Program-made: the position numbers and the translations under genes
Shown here: positions 33,205 through 43,675 of the stretch, piece after piece
Layout: each line of letters begins with the position of its first letter
How positions within the stretch are numbered: the first letter of the stretch is position 1
The notes under the pieces: generated by a model
Seen by the model: the letters and a program-made list of their open reading frames with translations, nothing else
What the model was told of the DNA's origin: nothing
Database searches by the model: none
DNA from: Streptomyces sp. WZ-12
GTDB taxonomy: Bacteria > Actinomycetota > Actinomycetes > Streptomycetales > Streptomycetaceae
Direction: 5' to 3'
Length of the DNA stretch: 64,000 bases
NCBI RefSeq assembly: GCF_028898845.1
Contig: NZ_CP118574.1
Span: 5,181,001-5,245,000, forward strand

Positions 33205-35865
33205 ATGACTTCCAGCGCGCAGGGATCTGACCAGGGCCTTCGCCAGGGATCTGAGCAGGGCTCGGACCAGGCAGCGGACGGGGCCGTCAAGGGCGGGGCG
33301 GCCCCGCGGCCGACGGCCAACGCGATGCGCCGGGCGCTCAAGCGGGCCCGGGACGGCGTGGCGTTGGACGTCGCGGAGGCCGCGGTGCTCCTCCAGGCCC
33401 GCGGTGCGGACCTGGAGGACCTGTGCGCCTCGGCGGCCCGGGTGCGCGACGCCGGCCTGGAGGCCGCCGGCCGCCCCGGTGTCATCACGTATTCCAAGAG
33501 CGTCTTCATCCCCCTGACGCGCCTGTGCCGCGACAAGTGCCACTACTGCACCTTCGCCACCGTCCCCGGCAAGCTGCGCCGGGCCGGCGAGGGGATGTTC
33601 ATGTCGCCGGACGAGGTCCTGGCCATCGCCCGCCGCGGCGCCGAACTGGGCTGCAAGGAAGCCCTGATCACGCTCGGCGACAAGCCCGAGGACCGCTGGC
33701 CCGAGGCCCGCGAGTGGCTCGACGCGCACGGCTACGACGACACCATCGCCTACGTCCGCGCCATCTCCATCCGCATCCTGGAAGAGACCGGCCTGCTGCC
33801 GCACCTCAACCCCGGCGTCATGTCGTGGACGGACTTCCAGCGCCTCAAGCCCGTCTCGCCGTCCATGGGGCTGATGTTGGAGACCACCGCCCAGCGGCTG
33901 TGGAGCGAGCCGGGCATGCCGCACCACGGCTCGCCCGACAAGGAACCGGCCGTCCGCCTGCGGCACTTGGAGGACGCCGGCCGCAGCTCCGTCCCGCTCA
34001 CCAGCGGGTTGCTGATCGGCATCGGCGAGACGGCGGAGGAGCGCGCCGAGTCGCTGTTCGCGCTGCGCCGGGTCGCCCGTGCCTACCACGGCATCCAGGA
34101 ACTGATCATCCAGAACTTCCGCGCCAAGTCGGACACCGCCATGCGCCGCATGCCGGACGCCACCCTGGACGACCTGGTCGCCACCGTGGCTGTCGCCCGG
34201 CACATCATGGGCCCCTCCGGCTGCCTCCAGGCGCCGCCCAATCTGGTGGACGACGAGTACGGCCGCCTCATCGGCGCCGGCATCGACGACTGGGGCGGCG
34301 TCTCCCCGCTCACCGTGGACCACGTCAACCCCGAGCGCCCCTGGCCCCAGATCGACGAGCTGGCCGAGCGCTCCGCCGCCGCCGGCTTCGAGCTGCGCGA
34401 ACGGCTCGCCGTCTACCCGGAGTTCGTCCAGCGCGGCGAGCCCTGGCTGGACCCCCGGCTGCGGCCGCACGTCGCCGCCCTCGCCGATCCGGAGACCGGG
34501 CTGGCCCGGGAGGACGCCGTGGTCGAGGGCCACCCCTGGCAGGAGCCCGACGAGGGGTTCGTCCCCTCCGGCCGCACGGACCTGCACCGCACCATCGACA
34601 CCGAGGGCCGCACCACGGACCGCCGGGACGACTTCGACGAGGTCTACGGCGACTGGGAGGCGCTGCGCGAGGCCGCCGCGCCCGGCATGGTGCCCTCCCG
34701 CATCGACGCCGACGTCCGGGGGGCCCTCTCCCAGGCCGCCGACGACCCGACGAAGCTCACCGACGCCGAGGCGCTCGCCCTGTTGCACGCCGACGGCCCG
34801 GCCCTGGACGCGCTCTGCCGGATCGCCGACGACCTGCGTCGCGCCACCGTGGGCGACACCGTCACCTACATCGTCACCAGGAACATCAACTTCACCAACG
34901 TCTGCTACACCGGCTGCCGGTTCTGCGCCTTCGCCCAGCGCCGCACCGACGCCGACGCCTACACGCTCTCCCTCTCCCAGGTCGCCGACCGCGCCCAACA
35001 GGCGTGGGACGTGGGCGCGGTGGAGGTCTGCATGCAGGGCGGCATCCACCCCGACCTGCCCGGCACCGCATACTTCGACATCGCCCGCGCCGTCAAGGAA
35101 CGGGTCCCGGGCATGCATGTGCACGCCTTCTCGCCGATGGAGGTGGTCAACGGGGCGACCCGCACCGGCCTGTCCATCCGGGAGTGGCTGAGCGAGGCCA
35201 AGGCCGCCGGCCTGGACTCCATCCCCGGCACCGCCGCCGAGATCCTCGACGACGAGGTCCGCTGGGTCCTCACCAAGGGCAAACTCCCCACCGCCACCTG
35301 GGTCGAGGTCATCAAGACCGCCCACGAGCTGGGCATCGGCTCCTCGTCGACGATGATGTACGGGCACGTCGACCAGCCCCGGCACTGGCTCGGCCACCTC
35401 CGGCTGCTGGCCGAGATCCAGCAAGAGACCGGCGGCTTCACGGAGTTCGTCACGCTGCCGTTCATCCACACCAACGCCCCCGTCTATCTGGCCGGCATCG
35501 CCCGCCCCGGCCCCACCACCCGCGACAACCGCGCGGTGACGGCGATGGCCCGCATCCTGCTCCACCCGCACATCACCAACATCCAGACGAGCTGGGTGAA
35601 GCTGGGCGCCGAGGGCGCCGCGGAGATGCTCCGCTCCGGTGCCAACGACCTCGGCGGCACGCTGATGGAGGAGACCATCTCCCGTATGGCCGGGTCGAGT
35701 TACGGCTCCTACCGCTCCCTCCAGGACCTGGTCGCCATCGCCGAGCTCGCCGGCCGCCCGGCCCGCCCCCGGACGACCTCCTACGGCCAGGTCCCCGCGG
35801 AGCGCCAGGCCGCCGCGCTGGCGTCGGACGGCCATCTGCCGGAGCTGCTGCCGGTGGTGGAGTAG
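33205..35865 (+). CDS. fbiC: 7,8-didemethyl-8-hydroxy-5-deazariboflavin (FO) synthase
   Basis: 886 residues, the full-length bifunctional FbiC of actinobacteria. Two radical-SAM modules are visible: CRDKCHYC at about residues 108-115 and CYTGCRFC at about 567-574, i.e. the CofG- and CofH-type halves. Together they make FO, the chromophore of coenzyme F420, from tyrosine and a flavin precursor. The first 40 residues are Gln/Ser/Gly-rich low-complexity sequence and the start may be later (the MRRALKR Met). Its presence suits the LLM enzymes nearby. No other F420 gene is in the window. Confidence 0.95.
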   Translation: MTSSAQGSDQGLRQGSEQGSDQAADGAVKGGAAPRPTANAMRRALKRARDGVALDVAEAAVLLQARGADLEDLCASAARVRDAGLEAAGRPGVITYSKSVFIPLTRLCRDKCHYCTFATVPGKLRRAGEGMFMSPDEVLAIARRGAELGCKEALITLGDKPEDRWPEAREWLDAHGYDDTIAYVRAISIRILEETGLLPHLNPGVMSWTDFQRLKPVSPSMGLMLETTAQRLWSEPGMPHHGSPDKEPAVRLRHLEDAGRSSVPLTSGLLIGIGETAEERAESLFALRRVARAYHGIQELIIQNFRAKSDTAMRRMPDATLDDLVATVAVARHIMGPSGCLQAPPNLVDDEYGRLIGAGIDDWGGVSPLTVDHVNPERPWPQIDELAERSAAAGFELRERLAVYPEFVQRGEPWLDPRLRPHVAALADPETGLAREDAVVEGHPWQEPDEGFVPSGRTDLHRTIDTEGRTTDRRDDFDEVYGDWEALREAAAPGMVPSRIDADVRGALSQAADDPTKLTDAEALALLHADGPALDALCRIADDLRRATVGDTVTYIVTRNINFTNVCYTGCRFCAFAQRRTDADAYTLSLSQVADRAQQAWDVGAVEVCMQGGIHPDLPGTAYFDIARAVKERVPGMHVHAFSPMEVVNGATRTGLSIREWLSEAKAAGLDSIPGTAAEILDDEVRWVLTKGKLPTATWVEVIKTAHELGIGSSSTMMYGHVDQPRHWLGHLRLLAEIQQETGGFTEFVTLPFIHTNAPVYLAGIARPGPTTRDNRAVTAMARILLHPHITNIQTSWVKLGAEGAAEMLRSGANDLGGTLMEETISRMAGSSYGSYRSLQDLVAIAELAGRPARPRTTSYGQVPAERQAAALASDGHLPELLPVVE

Positions 35866-36084
35866 CGGCGGCGCGCGGACGGCCGGGCGGGGGCACCTCC
35901 CGTCCGGCCGCCGGCGGCCGTCAGGGCGCGTCCGGCGGATCTCCGCGGCGGCGCGGCGTCTGGCGCACCCGCTCGCGGCGTTGCCGACACGCCCCCATAG
36001 CTCCGCTAGGAAGACATCCCGGCGCCTCGCGATCGCACCCGCCAGACGCCGCTCCTTCCGCCACGGAGACCCGTCAGAAGCGCC

Positions 36085-36339
36085 CTAGCCCTCGTCGTAC
36101 TCCGCCTCGTGCTGGAGGATGCACTGCTGCCACTGCGACAGCGCCTCCTCGCGGTCGCCGCCGGCGTCCTGGGCGGCGACGATCAGCGCGTCGGCGGCCA
36201 TCGCGGCCAGCCGCACCGCGACATGGCACACATCGCGTTGGGGGAGCGGCCGGAGGAGTTCCACCGCACCGTCACTGTCCCCGGACAGGGCCGAGGCCAC
36301 GACGGCCATGGTGGTGCGGTCCCACTCGTACTCGGACAT
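36085..36339 (-). CDS. Small conserved hypothetical protein
   Basis: About 84 residues from the ATG at 36339 (MSEYEWDRTTMAVVASAL); an earlier start at 36375 would add 12 residues. Mostly helical, with a Cys pair (DVCHVAVRLAAMAADALIVAAQDAG and ILQHEAEYDEG at the end). I recognise no domain. It is found downstream of fbiC on the opposite strand. The preceding 219 bases (35866-36084) hold only GC-rich sequence. Confidence 0.6.
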   Translation of the reverse strand: MSEYEWDRTTMAVVASALSGDSDGAVELLRPLPQRDVCHVAVRLAAMAADALIVAAQDAGGDREEALSQWQQCILQHEAEYDEG

Positions 36340-36463
36340 GGGGAGAGCATGCCCAGTGGGTGGCGCGGCCATCATCGAACGCCCGGGCGGGGGGAGAACC
36401 CGCCAGGTGGAACCGCTCCCTCCGCACCCGCCCCTCGTGCCTCAGCCGCCCCCGGCCGGCCCG

Positions 36464-37444
36464 TCATGCCAACCGGCGGACCGGCTCCCCCGCCAGATGG
36501 GCCGCGATGTTCTCCACGGCCTGGTGGAAGTACCCCTCGTAGTTGCGGCGGGTGACATAGCCGAGGTGGGGGAGGGCCAGCACGTTCGGCAGGGTGCGCA
36601 GCGCGGCGTCGGCGGGCAGCGGCTCCTGCGCGTAGACGTCCAGTCCGGCGCCGGCGATCCAGCGCTCGCGCACCGCCGTGAGCAGGGCGTCCTGGTCGAC
36701 GATCGCGGCGCGGGCGGTGTTGACGAGATAGGCCGTGGGGCGCATCCGGCGGAGTTCGGCCGCGCCGAGCAGTCCCCGGGTGGCGTCGTTGAGGCCGAGG
36801 TGCACCGAGACGAAGTCGCCGCCCTCCAGGACCTCTTCCTTGCTGGCGGCGGCCCGGATGCCCAACTCCGCGGCCCGCTGCGGGGTCAGGCTCCGGCTCC
36901 AGCCCACCACGTCCATCCCGAAGGCCAGCCCGACCCGGGCCACCAGGCCGCCGATCCGGCCCACGCCGAGCAGTCCCAACGTCCGGCCGTGCAGATCGGC
37001 GCCGACCGTGCTCTGCCAGGGGCCGCCGGCCGCCATCGCGGTGCTCTCGGCGACCACGTTGCGGGCCAGGCCCAGGATGAGCGCCCAGGTCAGCTCGACG
37101 GGCGGTTCGCCGTTGCTGGCGGTGCCGCAGACCGTGACGCCCTGCCGGGCGGCCGCCGCCAGGTCGATGGCGGCGTTGCGCATCCCGGAGGTGACCAGCA
37201 GCCGCAGCCGCGGCAACCGGGCCAGCAGCGGGGCCGGGAACGGCGTCCGCTCGCGCATCGCGACCACGATCTCGCAGTCGCCGACCGCCGCCACCACCTC
37301 GTCCGCCGTGCGCAGCGGCTCCCGCAGCACGCGAACGTCCACGGCGCCGGCCAGCGGCGACCAGTCGGCCATGGTCAGGGCGACGCCCTGGTAGTCGTCC
37401 AGCACTGCGCAGCGCGGCAGGGCGGCGGAGGTGGGCGGGGTCAT
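36464..37444 (-). CDS. D-2-hydroxyacid dehydrogenase family protein
   Basis: 326 residues, normal length for this family. The NAD-binding motif GLLGVGRIGGLVARVG is at about 155-170. The catalytic triad is Arg in NTARAAIVD, Glu in LDVYAQEPLP and His in LPHLGYVT, all in place. It should reduce a 2-keto acid to a D-2-hydroxy acid, or the reverse, using NAD(P)H. It is close to glyoxylate/hydroxypyruvate reductases, but substrate specificity is not evident. Single gene, divergent from the ADP-ribosylglycohydrolase gene. Confidence 0.87.
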   Translation of the reverse strand: MTPPTSAALPRCAVLDDYQGVALTMADWSPLAGAVDVRVLREPLRTADEVVAAVGDCEIVVAMRERTPFPAPLLARLPRLRLLVTSGMRNAAIDLAAAARQGVTVCGTASNGEPPVELTWALILGLARNVVAESTAMAAGGPWQSTVGADLHGRTLGLLGVGRIGGLVARVGLAFGMDVVGWSRSLTPQRAAELGIRAAASKEEVLEGGDFVSVHLGLNDATRGLLGAAELRRMRPTAYLVNTARAAIVDQDALLTAVRERWIAGAGLDVYAQEPLPADAALRTLPNVLALPHLGYVTRRNYEGYFHQAVENIAAHLAGEPVRRLA

Positions 37445-37636
37445 GGGGGCCTCCGGGTTTATGCGGGCAGTGGGCCGCCCCGCCCGGTCAGATCACGATG
37501 CGAACCTGAAACAAACCCGGCCCAGTTCCGATCATTCCCGGTCGATACAGTGCTTCGCCAGGGGCGTCCCACGCCCTAAGACACGGGTGTGCGAGCCCCG
37601 GGAGGGCGCAGTGAGCGAGCACGACGGGGGTCCGGC

Positions 37637-38758
37637 ATGAGCGCGGCAGGGGGCGGCACCGCGATCTGGGGCCGCGCCGAGCAGCAGGACTTCCGCAGCC
37701 GGGTGCGCGGCTGCCTGCTGGGCGGTGCCATCGGGGACGCGCTCGGCGCCGGCATCGAGTTCGACTCCCTGGACGCGATCCGCGAGGCGCACGGCCAGGA
37801 GGGCGTGACCGACCTGGTGCCCGCCTTCGGGCGGCGCGGCGCGGTCACCGACGACACCCAGCTGACCCTCTTCACCGTCGACGGCCTGATCCGCGCCCAG
37901 GTCCGCCGGGACACCGGCGCCTGGCACCCGCCCACCGACGTGCACCGCGCCTATCTGCGCTGGGCCGCCACCCAGCGCGACTGGGGCCCCGACGAGCGCC
38001 GGGACGACGACGGCTGGCTGGCCCGCGAGGAGTGGCTCTACGCCCGCCGGGCCCCCGGCCGCGCCTGCCTCAGCGGCCTCGGCGACGAGGTGATGGGCAC
38101 CCTGGAGGCGCCCAAGAACCCGGACTCCAAGGGCTGCGGCGCGGTGATGCGCTCCGCGCCGTTCGGCCTGCTCGTCGGCTGGGAACCGCAACTGGTCTTC
38201 CAACTCGCCGTCGAATGCGCCGCGCAGACCCACGGCCACCCCACCGGCTACCTCGCCGCCGGCGCGTTCGCCGTGATCAGCCACGGCCTGGCCCGCGGCG
38301 ACGACCTCGACGGCGCCGTCCAGAAGGCCCTGGCGCACCTCGCCACCCGCCCCGACCACGAGGAGACCACCGACGCCCTCAAGGGCGCGCTGGGCGCCGT
38401 CCGGCAGGGCATGCCGACGGCCGCCCGGGTCGCGTCGCTGGGCGAGGGCTGGACCGCCGAGGAGGCGCTGGCCATCGGCGTGTACTGCGCCCTGGTCGCC
38501 GAGGACGTCCGGCACGGCCTGCTGCTCGCCGTCAACCACGGTGGCGACAGCGACTCCACCGGCGCCATCTGCGGCAACCTCCTGGGCATCCTGCACGGCG
38601 AGACGGCGCTGCCCGCCAACTGGCTGGTCGAGCTGGAGGGTCGGGCCACCATCCTCCAACTCGCCGACGACTTCGCCATGGAGATGACCCAGGGCCCCAC
38701 CCTCCACGGCCCCGCCGGCTCCGCCCCCGGCTGGCTGACCCGCTACCCCCGCGCCTAA
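37637..38758 (+). CDS. ADP-ribosylglycohydrolase family protein
   Basis: 373 residues from the ATG at 37637; a frame from 37589 is open but lacks support. The ARH fold is marked by RGCLLGGAIGDALGAGIEF, AVTDDTQLTLFTVDGLIRA and the C-terminal NHGGDSDSTGAICGNLLG, whose acidic and Thr residues bind two magnesium ions. Relatives cleave ADP-ribose from Arg, Ser or DraG-type targets, or act on free ADP-ribose derivatives. No partner ADP-ribosyltransferase is nearby, so I cannot name the target. Convergent with the symporter gene. Confidence 0.85.
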   Translation: MSAAGGGTAIWGRAEQQDFRSRVRGCLLGGAIGDALGAGIEFDSLDAIREAHGQEGVTDLVPAFGRRGAVTDDTQLTLFTVDGLIRAQVRRDTGAWHPPTDVHRAYLRWAATQRDWGPDERRDDDGWLAREEWLYARRAPGRACLSGLGDEVMGTLEAPKNPDSKGCGAVMRSAPFGLLVGWEPQLVFQLAVECAAQTHGHPTGYLAAGAFAVISHGLARGDDLDGAVQKALAHLATRPDHEETTDALKGALGAVRQGMPTAARVASLGEGWTAEEALAIGVYCALVAEDVRHGLLLAVNHGGDSDSTGAICGNLLGILHGETALPANWLVELEGRATILQLADDFAMEMTQGPTLHGPAGSAPGWLTRYPRA

Positions 38759-38810
38759 CGGGCCACGAGGCGGCACCACTCCACAACGGGCGGCGGCCCG
38801 CGCCGCCCGG

Positions 38811-40337
38811 TCACTCCCCGCTCGACGCCACCGCCTCCCGGGCCGCCTCCTCCCCGCCCTCCCCGGGGCCGTTGATCCGGGCCAGCAGGGCGTCCCGCGC
38901 GTCGCTGCTCTCCGGGCGGACGAGGCCGAGCAGCGTGAACAGCACCAGCGAGGTCGCCACCGGCGTCGCGATCTGGAGCTGCAACTCCACTCCGGACAGC
39001 CCGAAGTTGGTCAGCCAGAACGCCACCAGTCCGGCCGCCCAGGACACCAGCGCCGCCACCGGCCCCGACCTGCGGAACGCCGGCACCATCCCCAGCAGGA
39101 ACGGGATCGACACCGGCCCGACCAGCCCCGCCACCCACTTGATGACGACGGTGATGATGTCCTTGAACGCCGGGGAGTTGACCTGCGTCGCGATCGCCAT
39201 CGACAGCGCCAGGAAGCACACCGTCGACACCCGGGCCGCCAGCAGCCCGGCCCGGTGCGACCAGCCCCGGGCCCGCGCCGACAGCGCCGGCGCGATGTCC
39301 CGGGTGAACACCGCGGCGATCGCATTGGCGTCGGAGGAGCACATCGCCATCGAGTGCGAGAAGAAGCCGACCACCACCAGCCCCAACAGGCCGTGCGGCA
39401 ACAGCCGTTCGGTCAGCAGCGCATACGCGTCCGAGGCGTCCGGCTTCTCCGCCGTCACCAGGAGCGGCGCCGCCCACATCGGGAAGAACAGGACGGCCGG
39501 CCACACCAGCCACAGTCCCGCCGACAGCAGCGCCGAGCGCCGCGCCTCCCGGGCGGAGCGGGTGGCCATGTAGCGCTGCGCCTGGCTCCACATCCCGCCG
39601 CTGTACTCGAAGGTCTTGATGAAGAGGTAGGCGAGCAGGAACGTCAGGGTGTACGGGCCGGCGGTCGGGTGGGCGTGCCCGTCCGGCAGCCGGTCCCAGA
39701 CCGTCCCCAGCCCGCCGATGCCGCCCAGTTCGCCCAGCACCGTCACCAGCATCGCGACCCCGGCCACCAACTGGATGACGAACTGCCCCAGTTCGGTCAG
39801 CGCGTCCGCCCACAGCCCGCCGACCGTGCAGTAGACGCCGGTGATCACCCCGGTGAGCAGGATGCCCTGGTTGAGCGAGAGCCCGGTGAAGACCGACAAC
39901 AGGGTCGCGATCGCCGCCCACTTGGCGCCCACGTCCACCACCTTCAGCAGCACCCCCGACCAGGCGAGCGCCTGCTGCGTGCGCAGGTCGTAGCGGTTCT
40001 TGAGGTACTCCAGCGGCGAGGCGACGCCGAGCCGGGACCGCAGCCGGTTCAGCCGACCGGCGAACAGCCGGGCCCCGATGGCGATCCCGACGGCGATGGG
40101 GAAGGACCAGGTGACGTAGGAGGTGATGCCGTACTGGTAGGCGATGCCCGCGTAGCCGGTGAACATCACGGCGCTGTAGCCGGACATGTGGTGCGAGATG
40201 CCGGACAGCCACCACGGCATCCGGCCGCCGGCGGTGAAGAAGTCGCCGACGTCGTCCACCCGCCGGTGCGACCACATCCCGATCGCGACCATGACGCCGA
40301 AGTAGCCGATGAGCACGGCCCAGTCGAGACTGTTCAT
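38811..40337 (-). CDS. Sodium:solute symporter family protein
   Basis: 508 residues from the ATG at 40337 (GGAGGGGG upstream); an open frame 45 codons longer lacks a ribosome site. About 13 hydrophobic segments. Recognisable SSS features: DDFFTAG-type helix start (DDVGDFFTAGGRMPWWLSGISHHMSGY), GGLWADALTELGQF, KTFEYSGGMWSQAQRYMA and CSSDANAIAAVFTRDI. It imports a small solute such as a carboxylate, amino acid or sugar with Na+; the substrate is not evident. The upstream region holds a short inverted repeat TTCCA-gatg-TGGAA (40367-40380). Confidence 0.85.
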   Translation of the reverse strand: MNSLDWAVLIGYFGVMVAIGMWSHRRVDDVGDFFTAGGRMPWWLSGISHHMSGYSAVMFTGYAGIAYQYGITSYVTWSFPIAVGIAIGARLFAGRLNRLRSRLGVASPLEYLKNRYDLRTQQALAWSGVLLKVVDVGAKWAAIATLLSVFTGLSLNQGILLTGVITGVYCTVGGLWADALTELGQFVIQLVAGVAMLVTVLGELGGIGGLGTVWDRLPDGHAHPTAGPYTLTFLLAYLFIKTFEYSGGMWSQAQRYMATRSAREARRSALLSAGLWLVWPAVLFFPMWAAPLLVTAEKPDASDAYALLTERLLPHGLLGLVVVGFFSHSMAMCSSDANAIAAVFTRDIAPALSARARGWSHRAGLLAARVSTVCFLALSMAIATQVNSPAFKDIITVVIKWVAGLVGPVSIPFLLGMVPAFRRSGPVAALVSWAAGLVAFWLTNFGLSGVELQLQIATPVATSLVLFTLLGLVRPESSDARDALLARINGPGEGGEEAAREAVASSGE

Positions 40338-40542
40338 GCCCCCTCCAGGGGTCCGCCTTGTGAACGTTCCAGATGTGGAATCACTTCGCCGTGCTGCGGT
40401 CCTGCGGTGCCAAGTCCCCGTTCGGGAGCGGGAACTTTGGGGATTGAACCGTTCGCCGAGCGCGCCGGTCAAGGGTCTGGACGGTCATGGGTGTGAACGG
40501 GGGTCAGTGAAGCGAACGAGGGTGGCACGCCGGCACAAGGAG

Positions 40543-40576
40543 AACGGCCGCACGGGCCCTGCCCCGTACGGCCGTT
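40543..40576 (-). terminator. Terminator downstream of the SDR gene
   Basis: AACGGCCG (40543-40550) pairs with CGGCCGTT (40569-40576), extended by ACGGG/CCCGT after one mismatch. Located just past the SDR stop. Confidence 0.6.
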
Positions 40577-40624
40577 GGTCCCCGTCCCGTGGCGCGGTCC
40601 GGGCCCGTCCCGCGCCGCCGTCCG

Positions 40625-41410
40625 CTAGCGCATCAGCTCGCCCGCGTTCACCAGCAGCGACTGGCCGGTGATGGCCCGCGCCCGGTCCGAGGCCAGGAAG
40701 ACCGCCGCCTCCGCCACGTCCGCGTCGGACGCCAGCTCCGGCAGCGCCATCCGCCCGGCCAGGTGCCCCAGCACCGCGGACCCCGGCACCCCCTCGGCCG
40801 CCGCGGTCCGCCGCACGAACGCCGCCACCTGCGGGCCCCACATCCAGCCCGGCTGCACGGTGTTGACCCGGATCCGGTCCGGCCCGACCTCCCGCGCCAA
40901 CGAGTACATCGCCGACACCAGCCCGCCCTTGGACGCCGCGTAGGCCGCCTGCTGCACCTGCGAGGGCGCGGCCACCGACGACTGGGTGCCGATCAGCACC
41001 ACCGAGCCGCCGCCGCCCGCCGTCATCGCCGGCAGGCAGGCGCGGGTCATCCGCAGCGTGCCGAAGAGGTTGACGTCGACCACCCGCCGCCAGGCGTCGA
41101 AGTCGGCGTCCCGCACCCCACCGAACTGGTCGTCCAGCGCCGCGACATGGATCACCGCGTCGATTCCGCCGAACCGTTCCACGGCCACCTCGGCCAGCGC
41201 CGCGCACTGCGCCTCGTCGCCGATGTCGGTCGCCCGCCAGGCCGTGCGCCCGCCGGACGCGTCGATCCGGGCCGCGGTGTCCGCGAGGTTCCGGCCGGTG
41301 CGCGCGCCCAGCACGACGCGGGCGCCGTCCCGTACGCACGCCGCCGCGACCCGGTGGCCGAGCCCGGCGCCGACCCCGGAGACGATGACGGTCTTGTCGC
41401 GGAGCAGCAT
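40625..41410 (-). CDS. Short-chain dehydrogenase/reductase
   Basis: 261 residues, complete unlike the SDR remnant at 22640. NAD(P) loop VSGVGAGLG, Asp in ARVVLGARTG region, Asn in VNLFG, catalytic Ser in IGTQSSVAA and YAASK with the catalytic Tyr and Lys, and the PQVAAFVRR-type substrate lid. The C-terminus DRARAITGQSLLVNAG is typical. It oxidises or reduces an alcohol or ketone; substrate unknown. A perfect copy of the regulon operator sits 38 bases upstream of the start, so I place it in the same catabolic regulon. Confidence 0.88.
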   Translation of the reverse strand: MLLRDKTVIVSGVGAGLGHRVAAACVRDGARVVLGARTGRNLADTAARIDASGGRTAWRATDIGDEAQCAALAEVAVERFGGIDAVIHVAALDDQFGGVRDADFDAWRRVVDVNLFGTLRMTRACLPAMTAGGGGSVVLIGTQSSVAAPSQVQQAAYAASKGGLVSAMYSLAREVGPDRIRVNTVQPGWMWGPQVAAFVRRTAAAEGVPGSAVLGHLAGRMALPELASDADVAEAAVFLASDRARAITGQSLLVNAGELMR

Positions 41411-41447
41411 GCGCGGGCCTCCTGCCGGTCGGCCACGGGTCGAGCAT

Positions 41448-41462
41448 CTGACGTAGCGTCAG
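41448..41462. promoter_or_regulatory. Predicted TetR-type operator
   Basis: CTGACGTAGCGTCAG, perfect 6-bp arms, upstream of the SDR gene. Confidence 0.75.
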
Positions 41463-41532
41463 TTATGTGGCGGGGGAACAGGGTAGGCGCGCGGTGCCGC
41501 GAAGAGAAGGCCGGCGCCCCGCCCCGCCGCGC

Positions 41533-42138
41533 TCACTCCCAGGTCGACGCCTGCGTCGCCTCGAAGCAGTACTTGACCCAGGAGCCGGACCGGTCGGGGC
41601 TGTTCGTCGGCACCGCGCAGAACCGCGCCCGGAAGGTGTCGCCCACCGACGCCATCGGCGTGTAGACGTCGTGGTAGGTGGCGATGAAGGCGCTGCGGGA
41701 CGAGCCGCCAATCACGCTCACCGTCACCTCGTCGCCGACCCCGCCCGCCACGATCCGCCCCCAGACGGCGCCGCAGCGCTTGCTGTACCGCAGGTGGAGG
41801 CGGACCGGATTGCCCACCGCCGGCTCGAAGGTCACCGCGTCCACCCCGCACCCGGTGGCGTTCGGGTCCTTGCCGTCGCAGCCGGCCCCGGGGCAGCCGG
41901 GCGGCGGCTTCTCGTACAGCTTGGGAAGCTGGCTGACGGCGAACGTGGCGAGCGCGCCGACGACCGAGGTGACCACGCCCACCACCAGCGCGTGCCGGGC
42001 GTGCGCGCGCAGCCAGCGCCCGGCGCCGCGGCACCGCGATCCGAGGTCCCGCAGTGCGGTCCGCAGGCGGCGCCTCAGGGACGGGGACGGGCGGGTCGGG
42101 GGATCTTCGGGGTCCCTCAGGTCGGGGCCACTGCTCAT
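41533..42138 (-). CDS. DUF2690 family membrane-anchored protein
   Basis: 201 residues from the ATG at 42138 (GGAGG four bases away); an earlier start at 42195 is less likely. A basic N-terminal region of about 60 residues is followed by one transmembrane helix (about 70-90: LVVGVVTSVVGALATFAV). An exterior DUF2690 domain comes next: GCPGAGCDGKDPNATGC, then LRYSKRCGAVWGRI. The domain's Cys residues probably form disulphides. DUF2690 proteins in streptomycetes are common and uncharacterised, some fused to HTH domains. Confidence 0.8.
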   Translation of the reverse strand: MSSGPDLRDPEDPPTRPSPSLRRRLRTALRDLGSRCRGAGRWLRAHARHALVVGVVTSVVGALATFAVSQLPKLYEKPPPGCPGAGCDGKDPNATGCGVDAVTFEPAVGNPVRLHLRYSKRCGAVWGRIVAGGVGDEVTVSVIGGSSRSAFIATYHDVYTPMASVGDTFRARFCAVPTNSPDRSGSWVKYCFEATQASTWE

Positions 42139-42309
42139 CCGGCCTCCAGGGAGGACACCTCTCAACGTCCGGCGGGGCGTGGGTGGTTGGCGCACCCGTC
42201 GGTCGGCCGCGCCGCGGGGCGTGCGCCGTGGACCCTCCAGTCTCCGCCCGCACCGGGCCCGCCGGTAAGCGGTTTTTCCGCCACCCGACGCGCCTGACCG
42301 GCGGGGCCG

Positions 42310-43527
42310 TTACGCGACCCGCCGGGACTCGGCCAGCGCCGTGCGCAGCCGCCGCAGCCCCTCGCCGATCTCCTCCGGCCCGTGCGTCACGAACGACAGT
42401 CGCATCGCCGCCGGGTCCGGCCGCCCGGCGAAGAACGGCGCCCCCGGCACATACGCCACGTCATGGCGCACCACCTGAGGCAGCAGCGCCGCCGCGTCGT
42501 ACCCCGTCGGCAGCGTCGCCCAGACGAACATCCCGCCCTCCGGGCGGTTCCACCGCGAGCCCTCCGGGAGCGCCGCCGGCAGCCCCGCCACCAGGGCGTC
42601 CCGCCGCTCCCGATAGGCGCCCCGGACCCGCGCCAGATGCGCGTCCAGGTCCGATGCCGCCAAGTACCGCGCCGCGGCGGCCTGGTCGACGGTCGAGGTG
42701 TGCAGATCGGCGGCCTGCTTGGCGATCACGCAGGCCCGGCGCAGCGCCGCCGGCGCCCGCAGTGTGCCCAGCCGCAGCCCCGGTGCCATCACCTTGGAGA
42801 ACGAGCCGAGCAGCGCCGTGCGGTCCTCCGCCCCGGGCAGCGCGGCGATCCAGGGCTGCGGCTCGCCCTCGAACCGCAGCTCCCCGTACGGGTCGTCCTC
42901 GGCGATCCACAGCCCGCGCCGGGCGGCGACCCGGGCGACCGCGGCGCGCCGCTCCGCGGTCAGCGTCCGCCCGGTGGGGTTCTGGAACGTCGGGATGACA
43001 TAGAGGAGTTTGGGGCGCTCGCGGGCGGCGATCTCGTCCAACGCCACCGGGTCCAGCCCCTCGTCGTCGGTGGGCACCGCCACCACCCGGGCGCCCGCGA
43101 GGGAGAAGATCTGCAGCGCCGCCAGATAGCAGGGGTCCTCCACCAACACCACGTCGCCCGGCTCCAACAGCGCGCTGGCCAGCAGCGTCAGCCCCTGCTG
43201 GGAGCCGGTGGTGACCAGCAGGTCGTCGGGGTCGGTGGGCAGCCCGCGGGCGGTGGTGCGGGCCGCGACGGCCGCCCGCAGCGCCGGGTCGCCCTCCGTG
43301 GTCGAGTACTGCAACACCCGCTCCGGCGCCCGGGCCAGCACCTCGGAGAAGGCCGCGGATATCCCCTCGGCGTCGAAGAGTTCGGGCGCCGGCAGCCCGC
43401 CGGCGAACGAGATCACCTCGGGGCGCGCGGTGAGCGCCAGGATCTCGCGCACGGGCGAGGAACCGGTCCGCTTCGCCCGGGCGGCGAACTCGGGGGCGGG
43501 GGCGGCGGTGTGGACCTGATCCGTCAT
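42310..43527 (-). CDS. PLP-dependent aminotransferase class I/II (2-aminoadipate/LysN-like)
   Basis: 405 residues. The PLP lysine is in LLGSFSKVMAPGLRLG. Upstream signatures are ISFAGGLPAPELFD, YSTTEGDPALRAAVAARTTARGL, TTGSQQGLTLLASALLEPGD and IPTFQNPTGRT. This is the 2-aminoadipate/kynurenine transaminase-like branch, which includes MocR-related enzymes without the HTH. It probably transfers amino groups of amino acids or 2-oxo acids; exact substrate unclear. The upstream region (43550-43570) has a CGTTA-direct-repeat pattern that may bind a regulator. Confidence 0.87.
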   Translation of the reverse strand: MTDQVHTAAPAPEFAARAKRTGSSPVREILALTARPEVISFAGGLPAPELFDAEGISAAFSEVLARAPERVLQYSTTEGDPALRAAVAARTTARGLPTDPDDLLVTTGSQQGLTLLASALLEPGDVVLVEDPCYLAALQIFSLAGARVVAVPTDDEGLDPVALDEIAARERPKLLYVIPTFQNPTGRTLTAERRAAVARVAARRGLWIAEDDPYGELRFEGEPQPWIAALPGAEDRTALLGSFSKVMAPGLRLGTLRAPAALRRACVIAKQAADLHTSTVDQAAAARYLAASDLDAHLARVRGAYRERRDALVAGLPAALPEGSRWNRPEGGMFVWATLPTGYDAAALLPQVVRHDVAYVPGAPFFAGRPDPAAMRLSFVTHGPEEIGEGLRRLRTALAESRRVA

Positions 43528-43675
43528 GTCGACTCTCCTCGCTCGGACGCTGCGTTAACCACCGTTATCCGCAGGTGTCGGGCAGCCTAGGAAGACTCCG
43601 GCCGCCCGCGCAGGACTGCCCACATGGTGAACCACCGCTCAGCCGCCGGGATTCCTCGTCCACACCCCTCCACTT

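Noticed and set aside
33423..36542. 1039-codon frame overlapping fbiC
   Set aside because: Shadow of fbiC in another frame; fbiC has both radical-SAM motifs.
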